Shown one piece after another: positions 63,850-64,000 of a DNA stretch of 64,000 nt. The stretch is from Thermanaeromonas sp. C210 (GTDB taxonomy: Bacteria; Bacillota; DSM-521; Neomoorellales; Neomoorellaceae): contig NZ_BLWF01000002.1 in assembly GCF_013167955.1 (NCBI RefSeq), forward strand, positions 594,647 to 658,646, read 5' to 3'. Position numbers and translations under genes: made by a program. Position 1 is the stretch's first letter, and every line of letters starts with the position of its first letter. Under the pieces are notes generated by a model. The model was not told where the DNA came from. It searched no databases and was given only the letters and a program-made list of their open reading frames with translations.

Positions 63850-64000
63850 ATGGCGAAGCAGAAATTTGAGCGTAAGAAGCCGCATGTGAATGTAGGGACG
63901 ATAGGGCACGTAGACCATGGGAAGACGACGTTGACGGCGGCGATAACGTTCTGTTTATCGAAGGTAGGCGGGGCGGTGCCCACGGCGTACGACCAGATCG
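63850..64000 (+). CDS. tuf: Elongation factor Tu, N-terminal part
   Basis: ATG at 63850, after GGAGGGAAGG, encodes [20 protein letters not shown] followed by [14 protein letters not shown], the G1 region of EF-Tu, and runs out of the window after YDQI. It delivers aminoacyl-tRNA to the ribosome. In related genomes tuf lies downstream of sigH and the tRNAs, so the island and three other genes separate the usual neighbours. Confidence 0.97.
   Translation, partial: MAKQKFERKKPHVNVGTIGHVDHGKTTLTAAITFCLSKVGGAVPTAYDQI

Overview
The window is chromosomal DNA around the replication origin of a GC-rich, spore-forming, anaerobic Firmicute. It most resembles the Moorella/Thermanaeromonas group. The evidence is the rpmH-rnpA-yidD-yidC-jag-mnmE-mnmG-rsmG-parA-parB block reading left from dnaA, the dnaA-dnaN-recF-remB-gyrB-gyrA block reading right, sporulation genes (sigH, a yyaC-like gene, a GerMN lipoprotein), selenocysteine machinery, nickel-pincer cofactor genes, and frequent TTG/GTG starts behind strong GGAGG sites. 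The species name is inference from synteny and remembered protein sequence; no search was run.

Layout. 1-3.1 kb: selB (cut by the window edge) and selA, minus strand. 3.5-9.5 kb: M24 peptidase, Hsp20, GerMN lipoprotein, YkvI-like membrane protein, YyaC-like protein, phosphoribosyltransferase, DUF4446-like protein. 9.9-12 kb: larE-larC behind a sigma-A promoter. 12.5-21.9 kb: the left arm of the origin, with a perfect parS site beside parB, tRNA-modification genes and the rpmH cluster. 21.9-22.07 kb: oriC with two perfect DnaA boxes. 22-31 kb: dnaA to gyrA. 31-38.5 kb: pdxST, a GH15-type glycosidase and a complete branched-chain amino acid ABC transporter (liv). 38.9 kb: selC, the selenocysteine tRNA, far from selAB. 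39-43.3 kb: two HD-GYP proteins, one behind a c-di-GMP-I-type riboswitch, a PhoR-like kinase and an AbrB-zinc ribbon protein. 43.4-43.9 kb: a gene-free stretch rich in secondary structure. 44-54.8 kb: PHP protein, radA, yacL, ispD, ispF, a T-box leader, cysE-cysS-mrnC-thyX-rlmB-yacP and sigH. 54.9-55.2 kb: tRNA-Tyr, initiator tRNA-Met and tRNA-Thr.

55.19-61.62 kb is a small decayed genomic island. The last 29 bp of tRNA-Thr recur exactly at 61594-61622, right before what looks like the original tRNA terminator. Inside are a broken IS66 element, a gene fragment cut by it, an MNT/HEPN pair, a multiply frameshifted NapH-type ferredoxin gene, a 13-codon remnant of a response regulator preceded by an 11-bp-periodic Pho-box-like promoter, and an intact orphan pstS. 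No integrase was seen. After the island come a divergent YchF-like GTPase, a tiny membrane protein, a small multidrug-resistance/EamA-like transporter and the first 50 codons of tuf.

The most unusual signals are: (i) a family of four related GC-rich structured elements at about 3.2, 9.75, 26.2 and 38.6 kb, two of which lie next to selA and selC; (ii) the possible roughly 480-nt noncoding RNA at 43.39-43.87 kb; (iii) the tRNA-Thr island with its phosphate-responsive remnant; and (iv) a c-di-GMP feedback arrangement (riboswitch plus HD-GYP gene).
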